A DNA stretch of 64,000 nucleotides from Helichrysum umbraculigerum (Eukaryota > Streptophyta > Magnoliopsida > Asterales > Asteraceae), in contig CATIUR010000003.1 of assembly GCA_949592205.1 (NCBI GenBank), positions 162,429,759-162,493,758 of the forward strand. Reading direction: 5' to 3'. The translations under genes were made by a program, and so were the position numbers. This document shows positions 12,240 to 24,417 of this stretch, in pieces. How positions within the stretch are numbered: position 1 is the first letter of the stretch; the number at the start of each line of letters is the position of its first letter. The notes under the pieces are model-generated. The model was given only the letters and a program-made list of their open reading frames with translations. It had not been told where the DNA came from and searched no databases.

Positions 12240-14687
12240 CCCCAACAAAAAATCCCCAATCTTTGTCATAATCGACGCTTCAATTTCAATCTGCAGCTCA
12301 GATCTCCTGTTTATTACTTTCTGTAAGTAATCTTTTTTCTATATAATCAAACAAAAACAATACTCTTGATCTAATTTTATACTTTGGTGTCTGAAATTAT
12401 GTGTAATTCACAATTTTTCTATTTCAAGTTCTTCTGTAAAGAAAATAAATTTCCTCTTTTTTTAGGGTTTTGAGCTGCCTAATCTTCGATTTATCATATT
12501 TAGGGTTTTGTGACATTTCTAAGTGTTATTCTGTGTTTTGGAGACTTTGATACTGATCTGTATGTAGTTATCCAGCTAGAGGTTAATTTTTTATGTTTTA
12601 TATATTCATATTTTGTGTTGTTTTCATTAATTTGGTTGTAGGGATTGTTAATCTGTTATTGTTGCATGAATTATAAAGACTAAAGTAACCATATTTTAAA
12701 GCCCTCTCCAATTGGAAAATGTGAAATGGTTTTGAGGGTTAGGGCATAAATCATTCAAGCTACATTTTGATGATGTTTTTTTTAGTCTTTTCGTCAGTGG
12801 ATTCATGTCAAAATTGAAACTTTTATATAGATTTAACATTATTATTATATACGCATGAGATAACATTATATCTGGTAACTTATTTTGTTGCTCTTTCTTT
12901 AGGGTTCACTTTCCAAAGTTTGCGACTCTGATTTTGGTTTCTCTTTGTTAATTGCAAGTTTGACGGTTAAAGGAGGGTGAAATACATGTATTTGAGTGTT
13001 CTGTGAGCACACATTAAAAAAAAAAGATTTTAATATGTAAATTTGTTCTATTATGTATACTTGTACGTTTCTAAGTGGGGCTTTAGGATTCTGCAAACGT
13101 CAACAGTCTACAAACTTTTATACTGATTACACCATAATTTAACGAGTGTTAATCCGTGTATTTATACTAAATTAACTGTTTTGGGTTCCCTTTCATTTTG
13201 TTTTCATAATTATTTCGTTGAAAGCAGATAGATAAGTTGTTTCAGTGTTTCCATTGACGCACACTAATATATAGACATAAAGATGATTCTGTAAAGACAT
13301 ATATCCTGAATTTATATATCTTAGCTTACGTTTATGATTTTAACTTTATTGGATTATGCGTGTTATTTTCAGCAATTTTCAGATCGGGCAAAAGTGATGT
13401 TTTTTGCGTGTCTTGCAAGCACATAAATAGGTATTTACATGCTTCTATATGTTATAATTTATAGTCTTGGCCTTTACAATTCACTTCACATCCTTTAATC
13501 ATCTATCGTAGAAAAGCAATCATGGAGCTCAAGTAGTGACATCAACCGCGCAAAGTTTTATTTTTCAGAATCTTCCAACCTAGAAAGGTAATATTATTTT
13601 GCTTCTGTTAATTGTGAGTAGTGTCTTGTTTTGTTGTTGTTGTTTTTTTTTCTTTTTTTCTTTTTTTTGTGTGGAAGAAAGCTTGTGAGCCAGTTAAATG
13701 ATCCGTGTATATATTCGCCATACATTTATATGATTATGTACGTTTCAATTTATCTGCATTACTCAGTCAAAATTTGAGGTTGTGGATAATATTATATCAT
13801 TAAATGGTAACGTGCCTGCTTTAGGTTGAGAACCACAAATCAATTATTCTTATTTCTAGATTTAGGTGGTGTTTGGGGGAGCTTATGTATTGAGCTTATT
13901 GCTTATAAGCAAATAAGCTAGAAAATTCAAGCTTATTTTGTAGCCTCTCACAAATTTAAGCAATCTAAAATGGGCTTATCCAAACACTAGTAAGGGAGCT
14001 TATTAACCAAATAAGCAATCAAAAAAAGCCCCCCCAAACACCCACTTAACATGATCATAGCTGATTAAGGATCTTTGGTGCCGGTCTACTATAAGTTTAT
14101 AACAGAAAGAAATATTCAAGATTTTATGAATTACGCATTAATTTTTGTTAAAATCCTGAAATATTCACCTTTGATCCTGCAACTCCACTTGAAGCATCAA
14201 CCTCTTTCCCTTCTTCCATCTGTCTGGTTGATGTGTATGATACTAATGAAAGATAATATTTTAAAATGATAAAATGGATTTCATTTTAAGCATGATTTGC
14301 ACATAGGGTATAGCTTTAATACCATTACGGATAAAATGCATTGCTGCACACAACTTTACTCAGGATCTTTCAGTGTTGACTACATTCCTTTTTTTACATT
14401 AAACGAAAATGTATTAGTTGATTCATATGTAATTAAACACCAATTAATAGAAAGATTCCGACTGTATCATTAAGAGGTATTATTGACGATAATAAATAGT
14501 TGTCAAAATTCTTCCATCCTTTTAGTGTTATAACTTTTTTTTTTTACCGTTGGTAATTTATTGTTGGATGAAAGGAACTGTTATAATCTATAAATTACTT
14601 CTCCATAAATCTGAACACTTTATATTACTCCGTATTACTTTAAATGAACTTTTTCTTTGTAACCAGGGAAATTTCGGATTTGGAGTA
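12240..14687 (+). promoter_or_regulatory. Probable multi-exon 5' UTR of the MBD gene
   Basis: Splice-consensus blocks suggest leader exons at about 12240-12322 (donor GTAAGT), 13383-13430, 13512-13588, and 14667-14687 joining the start codon; the last acceptor is AACCAG. Two short upstream ORFs would lie in these exons: 13397-13426 (9 codons) and 13522-13536 (4 codons). Inferred from consensus alone, but plant chromatin genes often have such split leaders. A MITE lies at 13866-14044 in the last leader intron. Confidence 0.4.
13866..14044. mobile_element. GGTGTTTGG-ended MITE (hAT-like)
   Basis: Inverted ends GGTGTTTGGGGG / CCCCCCAAACACC surround AT-rich sequence with several AAGCTTATT-type words. 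Similar ends occur at 59120-59546 and 63398-63509. The termini recall hAT/Harbinger-type MITEs; no clear target duplication was found. Confidence 0.55.
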
Positions 14688-17317
14688 ATGATGAAGATCA
14701 CTATAAAGATGGGTGGTAAGAGTGTCCATGAGGGACCTAATAATAGCACAGAAGATGATAACAGCAACGGTGAGAAACAAATGGTTCTTTATGATCCATC
14801 TTTGAACAGTTCAGAGCCAAATAATTCGGTCCAGATCTCTGTTGCAAAAAAAATAAAATCTTCCAAAGGACCACCCGAAGTAGGTGCGTTCACTGTACAA
14901 TGTGCTAAGTGTTTCAAGTGGAGATTAATACCGGATCAAGAGAAATATGAGGTGATTCGAGAACACATTACAGACCAACCATTTTTATGTGAAACAACCC
15001 ATCAATGGGGTCGTGCTATTTCATGTGAGGACCCATCTGATATTGAACAAGATGGCACCCGAATATGGGCGATTGATAAACCGAACATTGCACAACCTCC
15101 TCCAGGGTGGAAGAGGCTTTTGAGACTAAGAAAAGAAGGCAGCTCTAAATTTGCTGATGTGTAAGAATCTACATCTATTATCTTTATATAGTTTCTGTTT
15201 CTCGTAAAAATCTAAGAGGTGGCAAGATGGACAACCTGGGCAGTAGATTGAAACGGGCCATCTTAAAATATGGGTTAAACTGGTCAGGGTCAGATTGACC
15301 CAGCACACTTTTGTCCAAAGTTTTTTATTTTCTATAAAGAATTAATGTGTCAAATACGATCACAGAAGGTATTTCAACTACAATCTTTTTTTTAGTAAAT
15401 CAATTTAGGAGGTTTAATGCATTAGTAATATATTTTGTGCAACTTCGGACCCATCTGACCCATTTTCCCACTCCCATTTAAAACAAAAAAATTTGTACTC
15501 GATCGGCCCCTTAGAGATAACATAGTCGTAACTAATTTGGTTAATTAACTCCACCTCTAATCTTTATGATAGGATTTTACACGATGAATCTCTTTAGTTC
15601 TATTCAAAAGGTTTCCATTGTTTGTTGATAGTCTTTGCAAGTTAAATCTTTTCAGTTTCATCTGAAAAGTTTCCATCTTTATTATTATGATTTATAGTTC
15701 GTTTATCATTATGGTTTACAGATATTATACATCACCAACAGGGGCCAAACTTCGCTCGCTACCAGATGTTGAAAAGTACGTTTCTTGGATACGTTATTCC
15801 AGTTTACGCTATTAGTTGAAATGCTTCCTAATTATTTGTATTAATCAGGTACTTGAACAGTCACCCAGAACATGCACAAGGGATCGGATTAGGACGGTTT
15901 TCATTTCAAATCCCGAGACCCTTACATGATAACTATGTGCGTAAACGTACTGGTGCGACGCCAGCACCCATGACTCCAGAATGTATTGAACTGTCTCCAG
16001 GTATTGTAGAGTACTACTTGGAACATAGTTATGGTAATTCTTATGCAGTACTAATATATAAGATGTAGGAAAAATAGTTGCTTGAATTGGTAGTTTCCAT
16101 TATCCATTGATAATATCTAATGAAGTAGTGAATGCTAAGCTCATTTCCTATGGAACCAAACATAAGGGGATGGATTTATTAGCAATTTGAAACAGATAAA
16201 ACGATTATTGCAATTTGAAGCCGCAATAATCAGTTTTTAATGTGTGGATGAACAAATTCTGTTTCTGAGCACATAAAAACTTAGGGTAAAAACCGTAAGA
16301 TATTATGGTTCAAATCAGCTGCAACAAAACTGATATCTATCGGTAAAATATAATTACCCTTTTATTGGACCTTATTTAAGAGACTTGTAATTGTTCACAA
16401 AAAAAATAAAATAAATAAAAGTATTTTAATAAAATTTCATATTAGGTAATTTTATCTACTCGTATATAGAAATTTCAATTAACTGCTTTCTACTACTTAA
16501 ACAACATGGGAACATCCAAACACTACTTTGTACCTCTTGTTTTATCACTGTTGCTTATCTGATTTTGATTATTTAATATTAGATAATCACTTGCACATTA
16601 TGAATCCAAACAACTCATATTACAACTGTTTGGGTTATCTGCTTTTTTTCCTTTCTTTTTTTTGGGTTCATTTCATGCTGTCACACTAGCCACATTTTGG
16701 TGCTTCTGTGTAACGGCTTATAACACAAAAGGTTTGAAGAAAGATAGCCCACTATGTTTTTACTCTTTGCACATTACTTGTGTTTGAAGATTTTTGCTAC
16801 CATCCATTCGATTAAAGGTGTATCTTACTCTTTGCAGTTGAACCCATAGCGTGGGCACGTCCGGATGATAGTTCGACTGTGCAGATTGGTATGACTGATT
16901 GGGGACACCGCTCCACAAACATCTTTTATTTTCTTTTTTTAGTCTGTGAATAATCTATTCGTTAAATATCATTACAAAAGTGATACTTTATTTTTTCTAG
17001 TAATTTGATTTTGGGTACTTTTGACCCATTTGACCATACCTATTTAAACAAACTTTTAAAATTTGATTTGTTAGAGAAAATGTTTAACCCAAATCGACAC
17101 ATTCACCTACACTGGGTTGAAATTTCTGTTTTTATGTGTTGTGAGTTCAGCACATAATTCAAATGTGGTTTTTACTTATTTTGCAGTTGAACCCTTACGG
17201 TGGGCAAACCCAGAGAATAATGGAAATGGTACACCGCCATGTGTGAAGACACCGGATCTTGATTTAATGAATCAGGCTGCCAAGAAGGCAAAGAGAGATG
17301 ATTACAATTGTGTATAA
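14688..17317 (+). CDS. MBD2: MBD2-type CW zinc finger and MBD protein
   Basis: Five coding exons, 14688-15160, 15722-15775, 15849-16000, 16838-16888 and 17187-17317, join in frame to 286 residues. After a polar N-terminus, residues about 69-128 form a CW zinc finger: CAKC and two later Cys (FLCE, ISCE) that bind zinc, plus the WRL and IWAID Trp positions of a histone H3K4-methyl reader. Residues about 132-207 form a methyl-CpG-binding-like domain (PPPGWKR, YYTSPTGAKLRS, then YL). This order matches Arabidopsis MBD1/2/4/12-type nuclear proteins, some of which work in a DNA anti-silencing complex. The start follows a splice acceptor; a second ATG is adjacent. Exons 4 and 5 both begin with a VEP-x-x-WA-x-P motif, so exon 4 looks like a duplicate that can be skipped. 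The member name is tentative; the class is clear. Confidence 0.88.
15212..15475. repeat. AGAGGTGGCAA intronic repeat, copy in MBD intron
   Basis: Starts AAGAGGTGGCAAGATGG and carries GGGTTAAAC and TGACCCA blocks seen in introns of the ARF, PRK and APEM9 genes as well. The other end is eroded. Confidence 0.5.
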
Positions 17318-18802
17318 TAAGGTGTTCCAGAGGAAGATGGTATCTTGCATTATGGTCTGTTGTTGATATATATCCCATTAAGACTTTTTTGTGCAATCTG
17401 TGAGTCTTGGGTGAGGCTCTAAGGTTTGCTGCTGTCTCAATGTAAAAATGTGCAAAAGGATGGTGTTAGAAGACCGGTGTAACCCTATTGTCCAAATTTG
17501 GACCGGGCTTTTGATTTAAAGGTAGGACTAAAGTGAACCGGCAATCCAGGTCTAGCTGGTCCTGGTCTGGTCTTTCTTTTCAGTTTTGAAGTTTTAATGG
17601 TATTGTCAGTACTATCATTTAGTCTTAATATGAAAAGTTGAAAATTTCACATATAGCTAATTTGGTTTTGAAGCTTTATTGAGGTTATTGTAAATATATA
17701 TGATGCGTACGTACATGCATGTGATGTATGTATACATTTATAACAAGTTGTGTACTATGCATTAGTAAGGAAGAGGGAAAAGATGGTGATTTGGTTTTGA
17801 GTGGGAGAGAGTAATGTTTAGGTGTTTGTTTAAGGGCCCCATTTTAACTAGATATCGACCCAACTAGTCTTGGTCTAACTGCACATTACATTTATATGCT
17901 GCTTTTTATCAGCAAACACCTCGGTGAACAACTCTCATGGGTAGAGTAACGACTATCTACATCTTACCTCCCCATACCTCACATTTGCATGATTGGGTAT
18001 TGTTGTTTTATCATCAAACACAAATGAAAAAATGCATAGTACACAACTTGTAGTATTGAGTCCGTCCAACTTTCATTCTTCCTAGGTACTATGTATTTTA
18101 TGAGTGTTGATAATGTATGAATTGAAACACTGTAGTCTTGAATCTGTAAACTTAAAATGACTTTTCATTTTTGGCTTCTAAATCATCCAACGTAAATTCA
18201 CGTTCATGCAATTTAACAATGTAGATATATTAAAGAATACACATTCTAGTACTTGCAGTAGAAAATATGACATCAAAGGTTTTTATGCGACTCAATATAC
18301 TGGTAAAAACCTTGTTAACTGCGGAGCTGCTAGGACTTCTATGCCAAGATGATGAAACATCATTTATATTTGTAAACTGGAACAGCAGCGGAAGGCCTGA
18401 ATTTGGGTAGAAATCGAAATTTCTTGGTCTCCTATAGCCAGTCATTGTCCTGAAATGTGGCTTTAATGCATGAACTTGGACAACACAGACAAGGAAAAAA
18501 ATCATGATGAACTTGAATTGGATATTAGACGATTCTGGTTGGAAGCAATTCCATTCCACATCATTCAAACCCCAGTTCTTTTGACTATTCCATTACTTCC
18601 AAAACTCTATTTTATCAGAGCCAAAGCAGGATTTGGTATGTAACACCTTGCAAGTTGCAAGTGGTCGTTTCCATTAACTAATTTTCGTGATTTGTCCCAT
18701 TTGAGATGCAATACTCATATCAACTCAACTACAATTAAATGGGTAAAAATTGCCACCTCAACTACTTTTTGGAGCAGATCATCAGCCATAATTCGAGAAG
18801 AA
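17318..18802. other. 3' UTRs and spacer between convergent genes
   Basis: The MBD 3' UTR probably runs to about 17650 (T-rich, AATATGAAAAG). The minus-strand decarboxylase enters from the right with its own 3' UTR at about 18600-18802. A CCCATTT...AATGGGTAAAAATTGCCACCTC repeat remnant lies near 18700-18765. An open frame at 18230-18568 (minus) has no recognisable domain. Confidence 0.4.
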
Positions 18803-20843
18803 TTAACTGCACACAGTAATGGAGGAAAGACTAGGATCAGCAGCTCCACTGACAAAACCACCATTCCTTTTCACTTCCACCAGATAACTTAACGCTTCCT
18901 CTTTAATCACTTCTCCAGGTATAAGTAACGGGATTCCCGGTGGATATGGACATACCAACTCCCCGCAAACTTTCCCGATACTCTCTTTAAAACTCACTCT
19001 CTTTTTACTCGCAAAAAACGCCTCTCGAGGGCTCAATCTCGTACCACCTTTTACGGTTTCCTCAAAAGGCTGCATACATATATAATTTTTTCTTTCTTCC
19101 TTTAAACCAATTGAATTATGTATTTGCGATAAATGCTGTAACCCTGACACAAGCCTTAAAACATCGTCTCTATTAGTTCCTAAATTTACTGCAAACGTAA
19201 CAGAACGGGTCCCAGTTAGTTCTGAAACCACTCCATAATCGTCGTATAAGATATCATCAGCTTCAAAACCAGATATACCAAGCTTCCACACCCCTACTGT
19301 AATTCTTAGAGGATCATCAGATTTGAGAACCCTAATTCCGGGAATCTTTTCTATAAGAGATTTTGCTTCCATAGCTATTTCAACTGGTTTGCTAAAAATG
19401 GTTTCTTGGTTTCCGCTTATTTGAGCTCTAGCGGCATCTAATGAAGCTAAAAGCAGATAACTTGGACTTGTACTTTGAAGGGTTTGAAGGCATTGACATA
19501 TTCTTTCTCTATTCACAATCTTTCCCGACATGTGTAACATGGATGATTGTGTGAGCGAGCATAATACCTTGTGGGTTGACTGTACGGAAAGGTCAACCCC
19601 TTGACTAAGAGCTGATAGAGGCAAATTTTGGTGAAATCCTAAGTGGGCCCCATGAGCCTCGTCAACAATGATGGGAACGCCGTGAGAATGACATAATAAG
19701 GCAACATTTTCAAGATCGCTGCAGATGCCGTGATAAGTAGGAGAAGTCACGAGAACTGCTGATGCTTTTCGACCTTCAGTTGCCAATTCTTTGATTGCTA
19801 TCTCCACCTGCCATCACCGGACTACTTTCATCATCTGCATAAACATAACATTATAAAATTATAAAATATTCACTTGCCTGGGAAGGAGTGATGCCACCAG
19901 CAATGTCCCAATCAGAATCATATTCTGGGGTGATATACTTCGGAATTACACCAGACAATACCATAGAATTAAATGCGGATATATGACAATTTCGAGGTAG
20001 AATTAACGTATCTCCTGGTGAGCAAGTAGCCATAACCGATGCTTGGATCCCACACGTTGTACCACCAACTAAGAACCACGTCTCCTTAGCTCCAAACAAT
20101 TTAGCCGCTTCCTTTTGTGCATCCAAAATGGGACCCTCAGGTGCAAACAAATTGTCGAGCTCTGGAAGCTCGGGCAAGTCATGAATAAAAGGTTCTACTC
20201 CAATTAGACGGGACAATGAGGATGGAGCTGCCCGACCCCTGTTATGTCCCGGAAAGTGAAAACTAGCAACATTTTGCTCGGCTGAAGCCTTTAATGCACT
20301 AACCAGTGGAGGGTGTTTATGGTGGTCTGATGCTCGAGATTTGGAAATGAGCGTGATATCCTTTACGGTTTTTTTATCGTCTAATAGCCCTACCTTATCT
20401 TGAATCTTCCCTTGCATTCCATTGTTCCTTTCCTACAAAACGATTTCATATCTAAATTAACCAGCTTTAACCGTTTTATATTAACCATTACACTCTATTT
20501 TTCGATTACCAACATCAGAAAGGCCCTAGCTAATATAAGAAGCCCTAACCTAAAAGTCATAGTAGATTTCTCGTTTCCGCACAAATTAAACAACTAAATT
20601 CAAATTGCATATTCAAATTCGAGGGTGTTTCGGTGAGCTTATTTACCGGTTAACGAACTTTGAAAAATTCCGATGGAATCAATTTTAACGGTTTACAAGC
20701 TTATCAATTGTTTCAAACTTCAGTAAACCCATAAGCTAAATTAAGTAATAAAGAAATTAAGAATGTAGATACGTTATATTTACCTCAGAAATACAAGCTC
20801 TAATTATTGTGTTATTATTACACCTGAAGCTCTGCAGAAACAT
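18803..20843 (-). CDS. Bacterial-type Orn/Lys/Arg decarboxylase, likely plastid
   Basis: Three exons on the minus strand, 20784-20843, 19878-20432 and 18803-19807, give 539 residues. It is a fold-type I (prokaryotic group III) PLP decarboxylase: FHFPGHNRG and the LPELDNLFAPEG block mark the N-terminal part, GGTTCGIQA the cofactor phosphate site, DEAHGAH (Asp about 254) pairs with the pyridine nitrogen, and STHK (Lys about 285) would form the internal aldimine. The C-terminal domain keeps the LIPGE block. It should decarboxylate a basic amino acid to a polyamine precursor; which substrate cannot be read from sequence. The first exon encodes a short basic, hydroxylated and Cys-containing stretch (MFLQSFRCNNNTIIRACISE) that may be a plastid transit peptide. 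Intron 2 starts with GC (CAG/GCAAGT), a rare but accepted donor; intron 1 is GT-AG. Further upstream exons cannot be excluded. Confidence 0.88.
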
Positions 20844-20948
20844 GGTCGAAATAAATGATTTAAATTAATAAACTTCAATAAATTATGAAACACATGAACA
20901 AGGAAGATGATAGATAACAGTCATTTTGTACAGAGTCGCGCAAATTAA

Positions 20949-21010
20949 TGGGCTTTTTGTGATTCGGGCTTATATTATGAGATGTAGGCTTATTTTATAA
21001 GATTTGGGCT
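20949..21010 (-). promoter_or_regulatory. Repeated AGCCCA motifs upstream of the decarboxylase
   Basis: On the minus strand, AGCCCA/AAGCCCG-type words occur four times: TGGGCT at 20949, CGGGCT at 20965, TAGGCT at 20986 and TGGGCT at 21005 on the plus strand, within 170 bp of the start codon. This is the site II core that TCP factors bind. Suggestive only. Confidence 0.45.
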
Positions 21011-21276
21011 TAATATTATGCCGAAACATAGTAACAGGCTTTTAGTAACGAATTACACATTTAACAACATGATATAGGCATATAGCTATCTCAAGACTCA
21101 AGAGTCAAGACACACAGTACAATCCAAGAGATTCTCAACTCATGTCTAATTTGCATAATACCGTAATACGTACAATAAGCGCAAGATCGTGTTCTCACTT
21201 GAATATTTGGTCAATTTTTCATGCTGATATCGCACATTTCGAGTCGATTTGAGAGGTTTAGATATTAATTTACAGT

Positions 21277-21440
21277 AGTTATTTTCTTTTTCTTTTTTTT
21301 TTAAAACGACAAACCTACAATCTAACACACGATTATGTACAACCATCACAAATATTTACAACTTACTACCTCAAGTGAGACTTAAACCCCCAACCTCTAG
21401 GTTGAAAGGTCCCTCTCATACCGCTAGGCTAAGAGCCCTT
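21277..21440 (-). mobile_element. tRNA-derived SINE
   Basis: On the minus strand the segment begins near GGGCTCTTAGCCTAGCGGTATG (a pol III A-box-like block), has GGGGTTTAAGTCTC as a B-box-like block about 35 bp later, and ends in an A-rich tail at 21277-21303. This is the plan of a plant tRNA-derived SINE. It is not an intact tRNA gene: no cloverleaf with an acceptor stem can be drawn. Confidence 0.6.
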
Positions 21441-21725
21441 TGGTAACATACAGTAGTGTTTTACAGTTCGTAAAAAGGTGTCCTTTATATCCCATCAAAA
21501 TTCGCAGACCTCTGTCCAAAATCAAGTGGTACTGCAGAACAGTAATGCTAAATACACTTAAAACATAACTAATACGTTCATCATTTTGAAATTTTCCGTC
21601 TCTTGAATTAACCTATCATTTTTATTACATTAACCAATTACAACTTCATTTAGGTTACCAGTTTAGGTCCAAATATAATTTTTCATACTGAGTTTTAAGT
21701 GTGACAATGCAAAATGGGCTCCTAA

Positions 21726-22027
21726 GAGCATCTCCAATGTAAAAAGTCTTTCAAAAGCTTTTTTACCTTCCACCTCACATTTTGCATAAAAAGCTATTCA
21801 AAAAAGCTTTCACTCCAATGTTTAAAAGTTTTTGCAAAGCTTTATCAAGTATAATGAGGGGGTTAATGTGAAAATTATATTGCATAAAAGAGTAAAAAAG
21901 CTTTACACCAATGACTTGAGAAATCTCAAGCTTTTGATTAAAAAAGCTTTCTCTCCAATGAAGAAAAGCTTTTACAAAGCTTTTTTTGCATAAAAAAGCT
22001 TTAGAAAAGCCTTCATTGGAGGTGCTC
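21726..22027. mobile_element. Tourist-like MITE with TAA target duplication
   Basis: Inverted ends GAGCATCTCCAATG / CATTGGAGGTGCTC are flanked by TAA at 21723-21725 and 22028-22030, the 3-bp duplication of PIF/Harbinger elements. The interior repeats AAAAGCTTT-type words on both strands. About 302 bp, non-coding. Confidence 0.8.
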
Positions 22028-22050
22028 TAATAAAAATATGTGGAGTTGTA

Positions 22051-22419
22051 TCTTTCTCTTTCTCCCTTATAAAGAGTTTACCATTTCCTTTACAACCTTA
22101 TATATTTAAAGATCGGAAATGACACAACTACCCCTACTTATAGTGAAAAAGACAAAACTAACCAATACCTATAATATTTAAATAAAATTTAAATATTAAT
22201 TAGCATATAATGTGGTTCAAAATAAACATATATACTTTGAAAAATAATCAAGTCAGTCAAATATCTTCCTTACTAAGCATTTACTACTGAAACATTTATA
22301 TACAAAACACATACAAACACTAGCTAATCCTCACATCATTTTCTGTAATCACCATCAGTGTTACGTCTTTCGTCGATATTATAACCGTCTCATTGCATCG
22401 TACGGTCGATGCATGCTAG
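22051..22419 (+). mobile_element. Small Helitron-like element
   Basis: Begins TCTTTCTCTTTCTCCC after an A and ends CTAG before T. An imperfect ACCGT/ACGGT stem (22384-22406) lies shortly before the end. About 369 bp, no coding. The stem is weaker than in the other Helitrons, so the call is moderate. Confidence 0.5.
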
Positions 22420-23511
22420 TATTTGTATTGGTTGTGTCTAAGATGGATCAAATTCGCAGTATAAGTAGTGTTATTTGATTTTATAACAAGAACATAAATT
22501 GGTTGAAATCGGATACTTGAATATGGTGCTATTATTCTCATTAAACTCCGACGTGCTTGTTCAAATTTAAAATTGAGTATAAAAGTAGTACTCCGTAATA
22601 AATATAGAAGAGCGAGCATGATGTGCATAGGATACCCTACTATAGAAAGTGAGTTGTATTTAATCACAAAACATAATGGCATTATCATTATTATTAAATT
22701 AATTATTAATATTATTATTATTCGGTATTTTATGAACATCCAATAATTAAAACTAACGTCTCTTTACTCGTTTCATTATCATTATATATATAGACATACC
22801 ATTATATGGCCGGGTGAGCATTGCCATTCTATTATTGCATTTAATGCATTGTTTTGGTTTGGTTGTTTTAATTGTTACTACGTTATATTATATACCAAGT
22901 GTTACGTGTCTTCTTTATGAATTTATGCATACATATAAACGACATTATATAAAATTAAGATGTATAAAATATAATTAAAAGTATATTAAACATTTCATGG
23001 AATCCAATGAATATAATTAGTGGGATCATTTCTTTCAATCAAATCTTGCTATCAATCTCCACAATCTATAAAGAATATTAATTATGCCTTTAATCTTTCA
23101 TATATAACCACATAAAATGGAGTTAGTGATTTCATCCAAGTCTCTTCGAAACCTAATTTTTGTGTCATATGATACAACTAAGTATAAAGAGTGACGCACC
23201 ATCATAAGTTAAGTATCATAGATCTAGTGTAGGCCTTATTTTTGAAATAAGCCAAACAAATATAGTTTAAATAATAAGTCGACAATGTAGAAATTAACCG
23301 AAAAAAATAAAAATCTCCAGCAACGAATTACATCAGAAGTCCAAATCAGACGACTAATATAAAAGACGAGTCGAGAGTTTCAATGAAGAGCTCAAAAACT
23401 CAACTCCAAATATACACAAATTTCAAATGAAACCATCAGTTACTCTAAGATTGTCTTCTGCATATGTATCAAAGAACCTAATTTGCAAACAATAATTCAT
23501 ATAAATTTAAA
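22420..23511. other. AT-rich spacer, no gene seen
   Basis: Contains microsatellite-like TTATTA runs near 22680-22730 and one TACTCCGTA at 22589. The open frame at 22416-22739 is AT-driven and has no features of a gene. Confidence 0.4.
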
Positions 23512-23995
23512 GGAAAAAGTACAATAAAATGTACTATACTCATCACCTATTTCTATTTAAGGTAGACAACTTTAAATTTTTTAATTTAAGGTATCGAACT
23601 TTCAATTTGTAATCAAGTTAGGGACGTGAATTTCACAAATGACGAGTTGTCACCGAATTTCTTTTTTATAATTAACATATATATTTAATCGATTAATATT
23701 CCTCGATCAATTTACAAAAATAAATGGGGGATATTAAAGTTGAAAGTGATAATGAGTTTTTGTTAATTTCTTTCTCTTCACTCAATATTTTTAAAAATTG
23801 ATCGAGGAATATTAATCGATTAAAATAGATATGTTACTTATAAAAAGAAATTCGGTGATAACTCGTGATTTGTGAAATTCGCATCCCTAACTTGATTACA
23901 AATTGAAAGTCGATACCTTAAATAAAAAAAATTAAAGTTGTGTACCTTAAATATGAATAGGTGATAAGTATAGTACCTTTTATTGTACTTTTCTC
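23512..23995. repeat. Long inverted-repeat MITE (hairpin), 484 bp
   Basis: The arms (left from AGGAAAAAGTACAATAAAA, right ending TTTTATTGTACTTTTCTC) are reverse complements with few mismatches over about 200 bp, meeting near 23720-23790. The inner part of each arm includes GATCGAGGAATATTAATCGA. A transcript would form a near-perfect long hairpin. Confidence 0.85.
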
Positions 23996-24171
23996 AAATT
24001 TAAATGTTAAAAAATAGTCTATGGAAAATATTGTAGTGAATTAAAAGTAAACATATGAGGTACACGTTAAAAATTAAGATCAAATTTGAAAATGCTCTAA
24101 ATATACACGGAGTAATATTTTTTGGCATATATAGATGCCCTAAACCTAAAAATGTTTAAAGTTATCGGTAA

Positions 24172-24417
24172 GGTTCAGAGGAGAAGGCCTCAAATGAGGA
24201 GCATGAGGAGCATGCCTAATTCACTGCATTTTAGGGCAAAATTTCGCTCAGATTCACTGCATTTTACCAACGGAGTACTATATTTTAACAAATACTGCAT
24301 TTTACACTTATAAAATTTTACTGCATTTTAGCGAAACTGCATTTTAAACCTTCAAATTTGTTCTTAAAATGCAGTAAATTTGGCATACTCCTCATTTGAG
24401 GCCTTCTCCTTTGATCC
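24172..24417. repeat. ACTGCATTTTA-repeat element, copy 2
   Basis: Ends GGTTCAGAGGAGAAGGCCTC / GAGGCCTTCTCCTTTGATCC enclose about five spaced ACTGCATTTTA units and one reverse unit near the right end. Same plan as 8778-9115, but the palindromic core near each end differs (GAGGCCTC-like instead of GAGCAGCTC). Confidence 0.75.

Noticed and set aside
18230..18568. 112-residue open frame on the minus strand
   Set aside because: Lies just downstream of the decarboxylase, has no domain, no good start context and no family resemblance; probably 3' flanking sequence.
21360..21440. Possible tRNA gene
   Set aside because: A and B boxes are present but no full cloverleaf and an A-rich tail follows, so a SINE is the better reading.
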